Assembly: GCA_910583875.1 (NCBI GenBank)
Contig: CAJTXT010000002.1
Coordinates: 186,001-250,000 of the forward strand
Source: an uncultured Vampirovibrio sp.
GTDB taxonomy: Bacteria; Cyanobacteriota; Vampirovibrionia; Gastranaerophilales; Gastranaerophilaceae
Direction of reading: 5' to 3'
DNA: 64,000 bases
Program-made: the position numbers and the translations under genes
Notes under the pieces: model-generated
What the model was told of the DNA's origin: nothing
Seen by the model: only the letters and a program-made list of their open reading frames with translations
Database searches by the model: none
In this document: piece by piece, positions 18,511 through 27,949 of the stretch
How the letters are laid out: each line of letters starts with the position of its first letter
Numbering within the stretch: position 1 is the first letter of the stretch

Positions 18511-18549
18511 AAAAAAATAACTGCTTCATTATGAAGCAGCTATTTTTTA
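18511..18549. terminator. Intrinsic terminator
   Basis: The stem CTGCTTCA / TGAAGCAG is extended by AAAAAATA / TATTTTTT arms. It closes the leftward nucleotidyltransferase-like gene and could stop rightward transcription too. Confidence 0.85.
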
Positions 18550-18562
18550 TTTGTAATTTAAA

Positions 18563-20569
18563 TTATACTTGACGCTCATTAACAGTAATTAAGCCTTTAT
18601 CAATGTATTCTTGAACAATAGCTTCATCTACTTTGTGAGCTTTTGGCACAACCATTACTTCGCCGTCTATATCATATTTGCCTTCAATTTCAGCTTTTTG
18701 TGCTGGAGTTGAAGCTACAAGACCTGTTTGTGTATTAATACTATCTAATACATGTTTTCTTTCAAAGTCTTCAAGAGGGAAGTCATTGTTTGCAATTTGC
18801 ATTGTTGTATGGTAAAGCGCATTTAATGTACCACAGTCAGCCCAAGGTTCATCTGTAGGAACTGCAACAATTTTTTGATTTCCTAATGTTGCTTTTGCTT
18901 CCATAACTGCTGATTTTGGAATTCCGCCTTCTGGAGCGTCTACAACTTTTTCAATGTCTTTTGTAATTGCATCAATATCATCTTTTTGTGATAAAGACAT
19001 TAAAATAGGTACAAATGTTTTAGACCAGTCTCTTGGTTCTTTACCTTTACCAGCTGGGAAGAATGGTTCTAAAGTTGCTAATGCTTTGAATGCTTCTTTA
19101 GATACAGAGAATTGGAATGTATTTGTTAAGCATTTTCCGTTCTTTTCATATCCTTCTGGAATAACTTTTGGTTTTTCAGCAAATTCAAGAATTTCATTAT
19201 CTGCTCCAAGTTTCATAATACCAAAGTTACCTCTAGCATCTTCAGATTTAACTTCTTTTGCAATCATAACAATAGCAGCATCACCACTATTCATAATATC
19301 AGCCATTTTTTGAGATGCTTTTGATAATCTTGACATTGAATCATTAGGGAATAATGTTAAGCTATTTCTTCCTTCACGTTCCATTTTGTTATATAAATCA
19401 ACTGTAAAACCACCGTTTCCTTTGTTTACACCTGATTGATTTAAGTAGAATTTAATATTTTTACCAATACCTACATTACCTTTAGAACAATCTAAAAGAC
19501 CTGCATTATGTAATGAAATGAATGTTGTTTCCATTGGTGTTAAGCCTGTAGCTGTTCTAAATACACCCTTTGTTGATTGTGCACCGTTTTCTTTGCTGTG
19601 GAAAATACCGTCAGAAGATGCATTTGTGTATTCCGCACGAGAACCGAAGCCGCCTGCAAGCATTGATAATTGAGTATTTTTAGCACCAGGGTTTGCAACG
19701 AATTGATCTAAAATAATTTCACCGTTATTTACTTTATCTACAAAAGTTTGGATACTATCAATAATTTCAGGAACAAAACGACCGTCTTCCATACCAATTA
19801 CAATTTCAGTACCTTCACCAATGGATGGTTTATGTGTTCTTTCTTTTACTGGTTGTACTTCCGGTGTGAATGGTTTAAATACGTTACCTTTTTGTCTTGT
19901 TTCAATAGATAAGTTACCACCTGCGGCAGAAGCTAATTTATCAATACGACCTGCATTTGTCAAAAGAACATTATCTGTATCTTCAACAACTGCCATTAAT
20001 TTACCTTTTGTATTTAATACATAAGCTTTTTCTTCTTGGTTAGCGTCTTGAGTAATTCTTAATAATTGTTGTAAAGGTAATGTTCTATCAGCACTAGTAC
20101 CTTTTACTCTTGGTTGACGAACAGCCATTTCATAAAGAATACCGTCCGGTGTTCTTTTTAACTGAGTTCTTGCATCTACGATTTTATCTTTATCAGAAGA
20201 TACTTCTGTATCTGTTTTGATAGCATCTTCAATTTGTGGTAATTCATCAGCATATTTATCAATTAATTCAGATACAGCTACTCTGGAACCAACATTTTCA
20301 CCTTTTCTGCCTTTGGATAAATCTTGGCATGTTACCATTGGCTGGTTTAATTCTTTAAATGCTTCAGATAAGCTTTTTCCAAAGCTTACTGTTTTAGCTA
20401 AATTAATTCCATGATATGCTTGATAAGCGTTTACTAAACTTGTTGCTGTGTAGTTCCCTTTAAAGGAAGGTGTTGTAACATTTGTTGTTATAGCCGGTGC
20501 TGCATTAGTATTTACCCTGTTATAACGAGGTTGTAAATTAATGGCTCCTGCCCCAATTTTCTGAATCAT
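18563..20569 (-). CDS. Sugar-phosphate nucleotidyltransferase-like protein with long N-terminal extension
   Basis: A 668-residue protein. After a ~290-residue N-terminal region come LSMLAGGFGSRAEYT (GT-A nucleotidyltransferase signature LAGGxGxR, near residue 303), FAEKPKVIPEGYEKNGK and TNTFQFSVSKEAF, and finally PWADCGTLNALY near residue 600, the WxDxGT motif of GlgC/RmlA-type enzymes. I infer a nucleotidyltransferase fold. The invariant-Lys environment and insertions are unusual, so activity is uncertain. The N-terminal part has TPSFKGNY near 34 and VSFGKS near 60, matching the SF motif of other orphans here. A ribosome binding site (AAAGGGT) precedes the ATG. It is apparently a single-gene unit. 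Confidence 0.65.
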   Translation of the reverse strand: MIQKIGAGAINLQPRYNRVNTNAAPAITTNVTTPSFKGNYTATSLVNAYQAYHGINLAKTVSFGKSLSEAFKELNQPMVTCQDLSKGRKGENVGSRVAVSELIDKYADELPQIEDAIKTDTEVSSDKDKIVDARTQLKRTPDGILYEMAVRQPRVKGTSADRTLPLQQLLRITQDANQEEKAYVLNTKGKLMAVVEDTDNVLLTNAGRIDKLASAAGGNLSIETRQKGNVFKPFTPEVQPVKERTHKPSIGEGTEIVIGMEDGRFVPEIIDSIQTFVDKVNNGEIILDQFVANPGAKNTQLSMLAGGFGSRAEYTNASSDGIFHSKENGAQSTKGVFRTATGLTPMETTFISLHNAGLLDCSKGNVGIGKNIKFYLNQSGVNKGNGGFTVDLYNKMEREGRNSLTLFPNDSMSRLSKASQKMADIMNSGDAAIVMIAKEVKSEDARGNFGIMKLGADNEILEFAEKPKVIPEGYEKNGKCLTNTFQFSVSKEAFKALATLEPFFPAGKGKEPRDWSKTFVPILMSLSQKDDIDAITKDIEKVVDAPEGGIPKSAVMEAKATLGNQKIVAVPTDEPWADCGTLNALYHTTMQIANNDFPLEDFERKHVLDSINTQTGLVASTPAQKAEIEGKYDIDGEVMVVPKAHKVDEAIVQEYIDKGLITVNERQV

Positions 20570-20710
20570 TTTTAACCCTTTCTTTTATGCAGAAATATAT
20601 AGTGTATTATTCTCAAAAACCCTAAAAATATTTTTTGCTTTTTTTGCAAAAAAAAATATTAAAATATTACATATTTTAATATTTTTTATATGATTACTAT
20701 ACTTTTTGCT

Positions 20711-21934
20711 TTAATTTTTGGCAATTGTTAACAAAGAAATTAATAATTCATTAATTTTATGTGGATTAATTAGTGAAAATCTTGTTTTTGTAAATTTATA
20801 ACCATCATCTTCAATTACAAGATATCCTATTTCTTTTCCATTACATTTTAATATAAATTTACCATCCTCTTTTTTATATGTATATAACTTACCATATTTA
20901 TAAATATTAAATTTATCATATACTTCTTCTGCTAAAAGTTTTCCTTTTAAATCATATACAGAATGCACATTATTTCTTTGAGCCAAAATAATTGGTTTTG
21001 AATAATGTTCACAAGGTTTTATAATGTTTAAATTTTGGAATTCTGCAGGTAAGATTTCTTTTTCGTTTTTATTTTTTAAGCCGTATTTGTCTTCATTTTT
21101 TACAAGAATTAATGTATTTTTTTCTACATTCAATAATTCTCTGTTTATATTAGAATTTTCAATAGGCTTAATTTCATTATTTGCTATATGTTTTTCTATA
21201 GATGCTACTTTTACATTAGCCGGAATTTCAATTCCTTGTACTTCATAAACATATTTTTCTGCAGCTTCCGGTTCTTGTACTAATTTTTGATAAACTACAG
21301 CATTATTTACTTTATATTTTTTGAATTCAGGTCTTAGATCTTTTGCAAGAGCATAATCATTATCATCACCAAATTTGTATAAATCCTCTTCAGGAATTAA
21401 TTTACCTGTGTTGTAGAATAATTTATATTTTCCCTCTAATTTACCTGAAATGTATTCTTCAGAATCTGTTTTTACAATTCCAACCTTTTGGTAAATTGGT
21501 TTAAGTATTACGTTTGCGTGTTTATCAATAAGCCCATATTTTCCGTCTTTTTTTATTTTTATATATTTGTCTAATAGAAATAATTCATCATTATTAGTTA
21601 AAAAATTAGTTTTATTTGCTATGTTGATATATCCAACTAAATTAGAAACATTAATTTTCCATTCTGTATCGTTCCAATATGTAAGTGAATCAATAATTGG
21701 TTCTATAATAAAACTATTAGTGTTTTTATCAAAAATTCCTATTTTATTATTTTGTCTTATAACTAAAATATTTTCATATTCATCTAATATTTCTTGTTCA
21801 GAATTAATATTTTCTTGTTTTTTATTATTATTAACAAAAACAATATCGCTTTCTTTTATTTCTATTGTATTTGCATAACAATTATTGAACATAAAACAAC
21901 TAACCAATAACATAAGAATTAATGTCTTCTTCAT
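20711..21934 (-). CDS. Exported WG-repeat protein
   Basis: A 407-residue protein with a clear Sec signal peptide (MKKTLILMLLVSCFMFNNCYA, cleaved after ~residue 22). Several WG-type (beta-propeller-like) repeats follow: NKIGIFDKNTNSFIIEP near 60, KYGLIDKHANVILKPIY near 135, KYGLKNKNEKEILPAEF near 290 and a weaker one near 335. It is probably periplasmic or surface-associated. A strong AAGGAGG precedes the ATG. The TOPRIM gene lies 58 bases upstream in the same direction. The function of WG-repeat proteins is generally unknown. Confidence 0.8.
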   Translation of the reverse strand: MKKTLILMLLVSCFMFNNCYANTIEIKESDIVFVNNNKKQENINSEQEILDEYENILVIRQNNKIGIFDKNTNSFIIEPIIDSLTYWNDTEWKINVSNLVGYINIANKTNFLTNNDELFLLDKYIKIKKDGKYGLIDKHANVILKPIYQKVGIVKTDSEEYISGKLEGKYKLFYNTGKLIPEEDLYKFGDDNDYALAKDLRPEFKKYKVNNAVVYQKLVQEPEAAEKYVYEVQGIEIPANVKVASIEKHIANNEIKPIENSNINRELLNVEKNTLILVKNEDKYGLKNKNEKEILPAEFQNLNIIKPCEHYSKPIILAQRNNVHSVYDLKGKLLAEEVYDKFNIYKYGKLYTYKKEDGKFILKCNGKEIGYLVIEDDGYKFTKTRFSLINPHKINELLISLLTIAKN

Positions 21935-21992
21935 AATGCCTCCTTAACTAAGCTTATAGCATAATAACATTTTGTTTAACTCTATTGCAATA

Positions 21993-23009
21993 CTAAATTA
22001 TATTATGTATAAGATTTTTAATTTCTTTAGTTATATCAGTTTTATATTTTACATTTTGTGCAAGAATTTTAGATAATTTAGCTTTTTTAAATTCTCCTAA
22101 ATGTCTTGTTCTATAAAAGTTTTCAATGTTTTCACACATTTTATTATAGATATGTAAGTCATCTTTTATTATTGGAGTTGCAGGTTCATACTCGTTGTTT
22201 AACGAACGTTTTATAAGATTTAATGATAAAATATCTTCAAATTCTCCGTATGGGATAAGTATATATTTATCTTTTCTTATAAGTGTTTCTTTTAAATTAT
22301 TGCAGATTTCAAAAGCATCAGCATCAAAAAGTAATATAATAGGAATATTTACTCTGTTTTTTAGTTTTAAGTACAAAGCTGGACTTTTGCTTTTCCCGCC
22401 TGCTCCTAATATATATATCCCATTTTTATCAAAGTTAGAATTTAATTTATCTGCAAATACAGGTAAAAGGATTTCTTCTGTTATTCCTTCTACTATAAGT
22501 ATTTTTGAAATAGGATATTTTAAATTAAATTTATTTCGTAATTCAATTAGTGATTCAATATTGAATTCAGAATCTTGGTTAAATATTTCATTTACTTTCA
22601 TTAAAAATTGAAGGTTAAATACAGACTCTTTGTATGAAAGCATATTCAAAATTGGAGAAATATTTAATTTTGTGTTAATTAGTGTTTTTGTTCGTTTGTC
22701 TATGTTTTTAAAAGCGTGTTCTATAATTAATTTTAAAGCTTTATTGCAATTTATGTTATTTGTTTCTGTATTACAACAATTTTTAACAGATTTATTCCAA
22801 ATTTCTTTTACTAAATCTGAAATATATTTCGCATCAAGATTTTCTATTTCTGCTTTAGAATATGTCGGCTGAATGAGACATTTTTGTAAAACAGAAGTAA
22901 ATACTCTATTAAAAGAATCTTCCGGTAATTTAAATCTTGATAATCTATCTAAATTAATAACAAGTTCATCAAAAGTAAGTAATTTATATTTAATAGAACT
23001 TTTAAACAA
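21993..23009 (-). CDS. Stand-alone OLD-like TOPRIM domain protein
   Basis: A 338-residue protein. The C-terminal half has ILIVEGITEEILLPVF near residue 178 (the TOPRIM Glu), GAGGKSK, and LLFDADAFE near 232 (the DxD motif), resembling the nuclease domain of OLD-family proteins but without their ABC-type ATPase. The N-terminal ~170 residues are helical, with Cys residues near 75-90. The start is TTG at 23009, with AAGGGG 10 bases before it. That site abuts the T tract of the ycf23 terminator, so expression may depend on read-through. A role in DNA repair or defence is possible but unproven. Confidence 0.7.
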   Translation of the reverse strand: MFKSSIKYKLLTFDELVINLDRLSRFKLPEDSFNRVFTSVLQKCLIQPTYSKAEIENLDAKYISDLVKEIWNKSVKNCCNTETNNINCNKALKLIIEHAFKNIDKRTKTLINTKLNISPILNMLSYKESVFNLQFLMKVNEIFNQDSEFNIESLIELRNKFNLKYPISKILIVEGITEEILLPVFADKLNSNFDKNGIYILGAGGKSKSPALYLKLKNRVNIPIILLFDADAFEICNNLKETLIRKDKYILIPYGEFEDILSLNLIKRSLNNEYEPATPIIKDDLHIYNKMCENIENFYRTRHLGEFKKAKLSKILAQNVKYKTDITKEIKNLIHNII

Positions 23010-23022
23010 ATACCAAATACCC

Positions 23023-23060
23023 CTTAAAAAAGAGGAGCGTTTAAAACGCTCCTCAAAAAA
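23023..23060 (-). terminator. Intrinsic terminator after ycf23
   Basis: A near-perfect 11-bp palindromic stem (GAGGAGCGTTT / AAACGCTCCTC) is flanked by A6/T6 tracts. It sits between ycf23 and the TOPRIM gene on the leftward strand. Confidence 0.9.
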
Positions 23061-23062
23061 TA

Positions 23063-23821
23063 TTATGCGTTAGCAAATTCTTTTCTTGATGCGCGAGAAG
23101 CACATTCAACTAATGATTTTACAACTGCAACCATTGCAATTGTTGAATTTAGTTTGTTTACACAAGAACCAACACCAATTGCACTAGCACCAGAAGCAAA
23201 AGCTAAAGGAGCTGTTGTTGTTGTAATACCAGAAGCTGTCATTATAGGAATAGAAGTATTTCTAGATAATTCAATAGTATTAGAAATTGAAACTTCAGCT
23301 GTTTGTAATAAGCCTCTAGCACCTGCTCTAGATGGAGTTACTGTTGCAGCACCTTCTGTTTGAATTAAATCAATACCTAATTCTTCTAATTTCATAGCTA
23401 ATGAAATTTGTTCAGAAATATCAATATGACCAGGAACAGTTACACAAATGAATGTTCTTTCGCCATTTAATAATCTTAAAGTTTCATTAACAATATTTAG
23501 AACTTCTTCAGCTGAAACTCTTTGTCCTTTTTTATAAAGAGCATCAAAGTTACCAACTTCAATAGCGTCAGCACCAAGTCTTACTGCGTTAGCAAGTTCA
23601 GAAGGAACAATTGAAGAAACAAATACTGGTAAAGATGTCATTTCTTTAACCATTGAAATAATTTCTTCGTTGTAGCAAATATCAACAGCGCTTGCTCCGC
23701 CCATTTCAGCAGCAGAAACTACGTTTCTTACGCTTTCCATATTAAAGTTATCAATACCTGCAATAACTTTAATAGCTTTTCTTGCTTCTAAATCATTTCT
23801 AAATAAATCAATTCTATTCAT
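23063..23821 (-). CDS. Ycf23/DUF561 family TIM-barrel protein
   Basis: A 252-residue protein matching the DUF561 (Ycf23) family known from cyanobacteria and algal plastids. KVIAGIDNFNMESV, GGASAVDI, LPVFVSSIVPSEL, GADAIEVGNFDALYKKG, QTEGAATVTPS, MTASGITTTTAPLAFASGASAIGVGS and the C-terminal AMVAVVKSLVE follow that family's order, with glycine-rich phosphate-binding-type loops of a TIM barrel. The biochemical activity is not known. Its presence supports a cyanobacteria-related organism. GGAGGTATT precedes the ATG, and a terminator follows. Confidence 0.85.
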   Translation of the reverse strand: MNRIDLFRNDLEARKAIKVIAGIDNFNMESVRNVVSAAEMGGASAVDICYNEEIISMVKEMTSLPVFVSSIVPSELANAVRLGADAIEVGNFDALYKKGQRVSAEEVLNIVNETLRLLNGERTFICVTVPGHIDISEQISLAMKLEELGIDLIQTEGAATVTPSRAGARGLLQTAEVSISNTIELSRNTSIPIMTASGITTTTAPLAFASGASAIGVGSCVNKLNSTIAMVAVVKSLVECASRASRKEFANA

Positions 23822-23876
23822 AATACCTCCGATTAATATCTGATTTACGAGTGTAATTATAACATATTATTAAATA

Positions 23877-23912
23877 AAAATAAAACAGACTCTTTAAAGC
23901 CTGTTTTATTTT
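23877..23912 (-). terminator. Intrinsic terminator
   Basis: AATAAAACAG / CTGTTTTATT arms around a CTCTTTAAAG-containing inner hairpin, with T-rich flanks on both strands. It closes the leftward 164-residue orphan gene. Confidence 0.75.
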
Positions 23913-23928
23913 TTATTCTATTTTATTA

Positions 23929-24423
23929 CTATTGTTTATGACCAGTCCATCTATGATCTATATCTGATTTCTTTTCTGTCGCATTTAATGAAGCGTTCCA
24001 TAAACTTCCAGCAAGTGCAAGACCCGCAGCGATAACAGCTAAAGCCTTATTAGGCATTTTCTTAAATGATTCTACACCAGCTTTTGCTGCATTTTTAGCT
24101 TTAACATGGTTCAAGATGCTTCCGCCGGTATAAATAACAGAACCTATAACCGCACCATTTTTTATACCTTTAAATGTGCCTTTTACATATTCACCAGCAG
24201 TTGTAAATGTTTTTTTAATATTTGCAATACCGTTTTTTAATGTTTTAATAGGACCTTGTTTTTTAGGTTTATTTGAAAGTTCTACACAATCAGCAGGCTG
24301 TGCTGTTTGTACATTTGATGCCGGTATTGCGTCTTTTACCGCAATTGGCTCGCTTGCCGCAGGCGCAGCTACTGTTGGCGGAGCAGTAATAGGAAATTGC
24401 ATATTGCTAAATATATCAGACAT
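23929..24423 (-). CDS. Orphan protein, Ala/Pro-rich N-terminus and one hydrophobic segment
   Basis: A 164-residue protein that I do not recognise. Residues 1-45 are Ala/Pro-rich and disordered-looking, then DCVELSNKPKK, a basic helical region (KTLKNGIANIKKTFTTAGEYVKG) including GTFKGIKNG, and a hydrophobic segment KALAVIAAGLALAGSLW near residue 128. The C-terminus is charged, with DHRWTGHKQ. It may be a membrane-associated small protein of the same general style as the SF-motif orphans. AAAGAGGTCAAAT precedes the ATG, and a terminator follows. Confidence 0.7.
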   Translation of the reverse strand: MSDIFSNMQFPITAPPTVAAPAASEPIAVKDAIPASNVQTAQPADCVELSNKPKKQGPIKTLKNGIANIKKTFTTAGEYVKGTFKGIKNGAVIGSVIYTGGSILNHVKAKNAAKAGVESFKKMPNKALAVIAAGLALAGSLWNASLNATEKKSDIDHRWTGHKQ

Positions 24424-24497
24424 ATTTGACCTCTTTACCTTTTTGCTACTTAATTAAAACACATAAACATTTTTTTTTGTCTATTTATAGCCTTTTA

Positions 24498-25214
24498 TTA
24501 ATTTTTGTTAACTAGATTTAACATTTCTTTTACTGCTGAATCTAAACCAGTAAAAATAGAACGGGAAATTATGCTGTGTCCTATGTTTAGTTCATGAAGT
24601 CCATCTATTTCATGCATTCTGTGAACATTTTTATAGTTTAAACCATGTCCGGCATTTACATTAAGACCAAGTAAATGTCCTAATGCAGCAGCTTGTTTTA
24701 ATTTTATAAATTCTTCTTCTTCATTTTTCTTACCAAATGCACGAGAATATGCACCTGTATGTAATTCAATAAATTGTGCACCTGTATCAGATGCAGCACT
24801 TACTTGTTTTTTCTCAGCATCTATAAATAAGCTTACTTGAATACCTGCTTCAATTAAAGGTGTTACAAAATCTGTAATTCTTTCTATTTGAGAAGCTACG
24901 TCTAAACCACCTTCTGTTGTTACTTCCTCCCTTTTTTCAGGAACTATACAACAAGCTTCAGGCAATAATTCGAGTGCTATTTTTTGCATTTCATAAGTTG
25001 CAGCCATTTCCATATTTAATTTACAGTTTAATTCTTTTCTTAATGAAAAAATATCATAATCTGTTATATGTCTTCTATCTTCTCTTAAATGAGCAGTTAT
25101 TCCATCCGCTCCTGCTTCAATGCATAATTTTGCCGCTTGAATAACAGATGGTTCTTCTTCTCCTCTGGCATTTCTTAAGGTCGCAACGTGGTCTATATTT
25201 ACTCCTAAAAGCAT
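24498..25214 (-). CDS. pdxJ: Pyridoxine 5'-phosphate synthase
   Basis: The enzyme condenses 3-amino-2-oxopropyl phosphate with deoxyxylulose 5-phosphate in vitamin B6 synthesis. LGVNIDHVATLRNARG at the N-terminus, ADGITAHLREDRRHI near 36, NMEMAA near 71, LELLPEACCIVPEKREEVTTEGGLDV and the C-terminal AGHGLNY and ELNIGHSIISR are family hallmarks. At 238 residues the length is standard. GGAGAAGAAAT precedes the ATG. It is divergent from tRNA-Asn. Confidence 0.96.
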   Translation of the reverse strand: MLLGVNIDHVATLRNARGEEEPSVIQAAKLCIEAGADGITAHLREDRRHITDYDIFSLRKELNCKLNMEMAATYEMQKIALELLPEACCIVPEKREEVTTEGGLDVASQIERITDFVTPLIEAGIQVSLFIDAEKKQVSAASDTGAQFIELHTGAYSRAFGKKNEEEEFIKLKQAAALGHLLGLNVNAGHGLNYKNVHRMHEIDGLHELNIGHSIISRSIFTGLDSAVKEMLNLVNKN

Positions 25215-25302
25215 ATTTCTTCTCCAAATCTATTCTTTTATATTATAGAATTAAACATAAGGTATTTACAATAGAAATTTTAATGTTAATATATTTATAT
25301 AT

Positions 25303-25374
<72 letters not shown>

Positions 25375-25475
25375 TTTTTTCATGTTAGAAGTATCTCTCC
25401 AAGTTCGATTGTGGAACTTTTTGGGGGAAGTTTTTCTATTATTAGGGGTTTGATTATAAATATTTATAGCTATTA

Positions 25476-25484
25476 TGTTAATAT
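25476..25484 (+). promoter_or_regulatory. Extended -10 promoter, possibly leaderless (TPR-DUF2971 gene)
   Basis: TGtTAATAT ends 6 bases before the ATG at 25491, and no ribosome binding site is visible between them. Confidence 0.45.
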
Positions 25485-25490
25485 TAAATT

Positions 25491-27920
25491 ATGTTTAATG
25501 ATAATCAAGAACTTTATTTATCTGCTGTAAGGAACTTAGAATCTTGTAAATATGAATTAGCAATAGAAAGTTTTAATCTCTTTATTGAAAAAGAACCTAA
25601 TTATTCTCTTGCATATTTAAAGCGTGGTATTGCTAAGTTCTATTTACAAAACTATCCTAATGCATTAAAAGATATTAATCGTGCAATTAAGCTAGACAAT
25701 AATAACTATGACGCCTTTTCGTATAGAGGAAGAATTAATTATTTCCTTGGAAAATACAAACGTGCTTTAACTGATGTAAATAAGTCTTTAAGTATTAAAT
25801 TAAAGTATGATAAAACATTTGTACTAAGATGCGTTATTAAAGCGAAGTTAGGATATTTTCAAGATGCTATTAATGATAGAAATTTGCTCTTTAAAAATAA
25901 TTCGAAATCTGAATATGAAGTACCAGCAGTATTAAATGTTATTGATAAGTATTTAGAATATGCTGATGAAAAATTTCAAAATGCTCCACCAGCTATTTTA
26001 TCAGATTTAAATTCACCTAAAACATACTATGTAATTGCTCTATTGCATAGTGTTGATGAAGAATATTCAAAAGCACTAATCTACTTTAATAAAACTATAG
26101 ATTTATGTTTACCTTTTGATGAATTGTTAGATTTTAGAGATATTGTAAAAGCTAAGAAAAATAATAAAAAATTTAACAAATTAAAATCTCTTAAAATGGA
26201 ATATTTTTTATATCCTAATTATAATACTTTATTTGAACTTTCTAAAGAATCGAGTCTTTATTATGACCAATATAATGATGAGGATGATAGTTTAATATAT
26301 ATTAATCAATTTCTTGAGGAAGATCCGTATGAAGAAGAAGCTGGTGAAGCTTATTATTACAGAGCAAATGCATACTTTTGGTCTAGCCAATATAGGGAAG
26401 CTGCTCAAGATTATACTCAGGCTATAAGAAATTATTATGATTTTGGTGATGTTTTTTTAAAAAGAGCAGAGTGCTATTTTAATCTAAATTATTCCAAAAG
26501 AGCACTTCGTGATGTAGAAAAAGCATTAGCTTATAATCTTAACGATGAAGAATTTGAACGTGCTTATTTCATAAAAGCAAATGTTTATCATTATAATTTA
26601 AAAGATTATAATGAAGCTTTAATAAATTATGAAAAGGTTTTTGAAAAAAATAATAGTGGAAATGATTGGTATGAAATAGCCCATCACTGTAGAGCAGAAG
26701 TTTTATTTGAATTAAAAAAGTACGATGCTTCTATAAAAGCATATAATAAATGTTTAAATATGGGGATGAATTATGTTTATTTAGATAGAGGCAAGGTATA
26801 TCTTGAAAAGGGAGAATATGAAAAAGCCATTTCTGATTTTGATAAAGCAATAAATAAGTTTGATGAACAATCTGATGCATATTATTATAGAAGCTGTGCT
26901 AAAAGGGAACTTGGTAAAATAAAGGAAGCTGACCTTGATTTCTATTTATATCAGAAATATAGTTCTGAGCCAAAGTTACCATTTTTAAAAAGCAGAACTC
27001 TTGAATATTACAAACGAAACAATAAAAAAGATTTAAATATTATTGAAAATCAATTGCAGGAAAATCCGCAAGATTATAGTTTGTATCAAAGAAGGGCTAT
27101 TATTAATATTGCATGTAAAAATTATAGTGATGCTTTGGATGATTTAAACAAAACTCTAAAGTTAAATCCATTATCTTCTACAGCATATTTATGTAGAGCA
27201 AATGTTAAAGGTATATTAAATGACATTGATGGAAAATATTCTGACTTAAGGCAAGGTTTTATGTTGGAGTTGAAAAAATGTACAACGAACATTAATAATA
27301 AAATTAATTTATATCTTTATCGGCCGTTAGATAAAAATACTTTTTCTATATTAACAAATAATTATTTGTGGTTTTCTCATCCATCAGTTTTTAATGATCC
27401 TCTTGATAGTAAGTATTATCAAAATGCAGTAAATGATAATGATTTATTGAAAATATTACAAGAAGTGAGAATTCGATCTTTTACTCATAAAAAAGAAGTT
27501 GACAATGTACTCTTATGGAGTCATTATGCAGAAAAACATAATGGTATAGCGATTGAATATGAAATTGATATAGAAGAGCTAAAAAAGCAAAATATAATAC
27601 TTTGTAAAGTTTATTACTGTAATTCTATATCACAGATAAATAATCCAAAAATTGGTGATTATGGTAAATCATTTTTTATAAAATCTACAGATTGGTCTTA
27701 TGAAAATGAATGGAGGATGGTAACTTTATCTTCAAATCTAATTGATTTTAATAAATTGTATATTGGCTTTAAAATTAAAAGTGTAGTGTTTGGTTTACTA
27801 ACCAAAAATGAAGACATAGAAACAGTTAAAAAAATTTTAGGTAAGAATTGTAAATATTATAAAATGGATTATGAAAATAAAATTCATTTGCCTTTTTCTA
27901 TAATCAAAAAACAAATTTAA
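25491..27920 (+). CDS. TPR-repeat protein with C-terminal DUF2971 domain
   Basis: An 809-residue protein. Residues ~1-590 contain many tetratricopeptide units (for example YLKRGIAKFYLQNYPNALKD, YRANAYFWSSQYREAAQDY, YQRRAIINIACKNYSDALDD), a scaffold for protein binding. Residues ~600-805 match DUF2971: LYRPLDKNTFSILTNNYLWF, SHPSVFNDPLD, LLWSHYAEKHNGIAIEYEI and WSYENEWRMV. DUF2971 proteins are of unknown function and are often found in accessory or defence contexts. The fusion suggests the TPRs recruit a partner for the DUF2971 domain. It lies next to tRNA-Asn, a common integration site, though I see no integrase or repeat of the tRNA end. Confidence 0.85.
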   Translation: MFNDNQELYLSAVRNLESCKYELAIESFNLFIEKEPNYSLAYLKRGIAKFYLQNYPNALKDINRAIKLDNNNYDAFSYRGRINYFLGKYKRALTDVNKSLSIKLKYDKTFVLRCVIKAKLGYFQDAINDRNLLFKNNSKSEYEVPAVLNVIDKYLEYADEKFQNAPPAILSDLNSPKTYYVIALLHSVDEEYSKALIYFNKTIDLCLPFDELLDFRDIVKAKKNNKKFNKLKSLKMEYFLYPNYNTLFELSKESSLYYDQYNDEDDSLIYINQFLEEDPYEEEAGEAYYYRANAYFWSSQYREAAQDYTQAIRNYYDFGDVFLKRAECYFNLNYSKRALRDVEKALAYNLNDEEFERAYFIKANVYHYNLKDYNEALINYEKVFEKNNSGNDWYEIAHHCRAEVLFELKKYDASIKAYNKCLNMGMNYVYLDRGKVYLEKGEYEKAISDFDKAINKFDEQSDAYYYRSCAKRELGKIKEADLDFYLYQKYSSEPKLPFLKSRTLEYYKRNNKKDLNIIENQLQENPQDYSLYQRRAIINIACKNYSDALDDLNKTLKLNPLSSTAYLCRANVKGILNDIDGKYSDLRQGFMLELKKCTTNINNKINLYLYRPLDKNTFSILTNNYLWFSHPSVFNDPLDSKYYQNAVNDNDLLKILQEVRIRSFTHKKEVDNVLLWSHYAEKHNGIAIEYEIDIEELKKQNIILCKVYYCNSISQINNPKIGDYGKSFFIKSTDWSYENEWRMVTLSSNLIDFNKLYIGFKIKSVVFGLLTKNEDIETVKKILGKNCKYYKMDYENKIHLPFSIIKKQI

Positions 27921-27949
27921 ATATAGAGATTGATATTATTTTAATTTAT

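Noticed and set aside
23023..23060. Perfect 11-bp inverted repeat, possibly an insertion-element end
   Set aside because: Flanking A/T tracts and position just after ycf23 make it an intrinsic terminator. No transposase is near.
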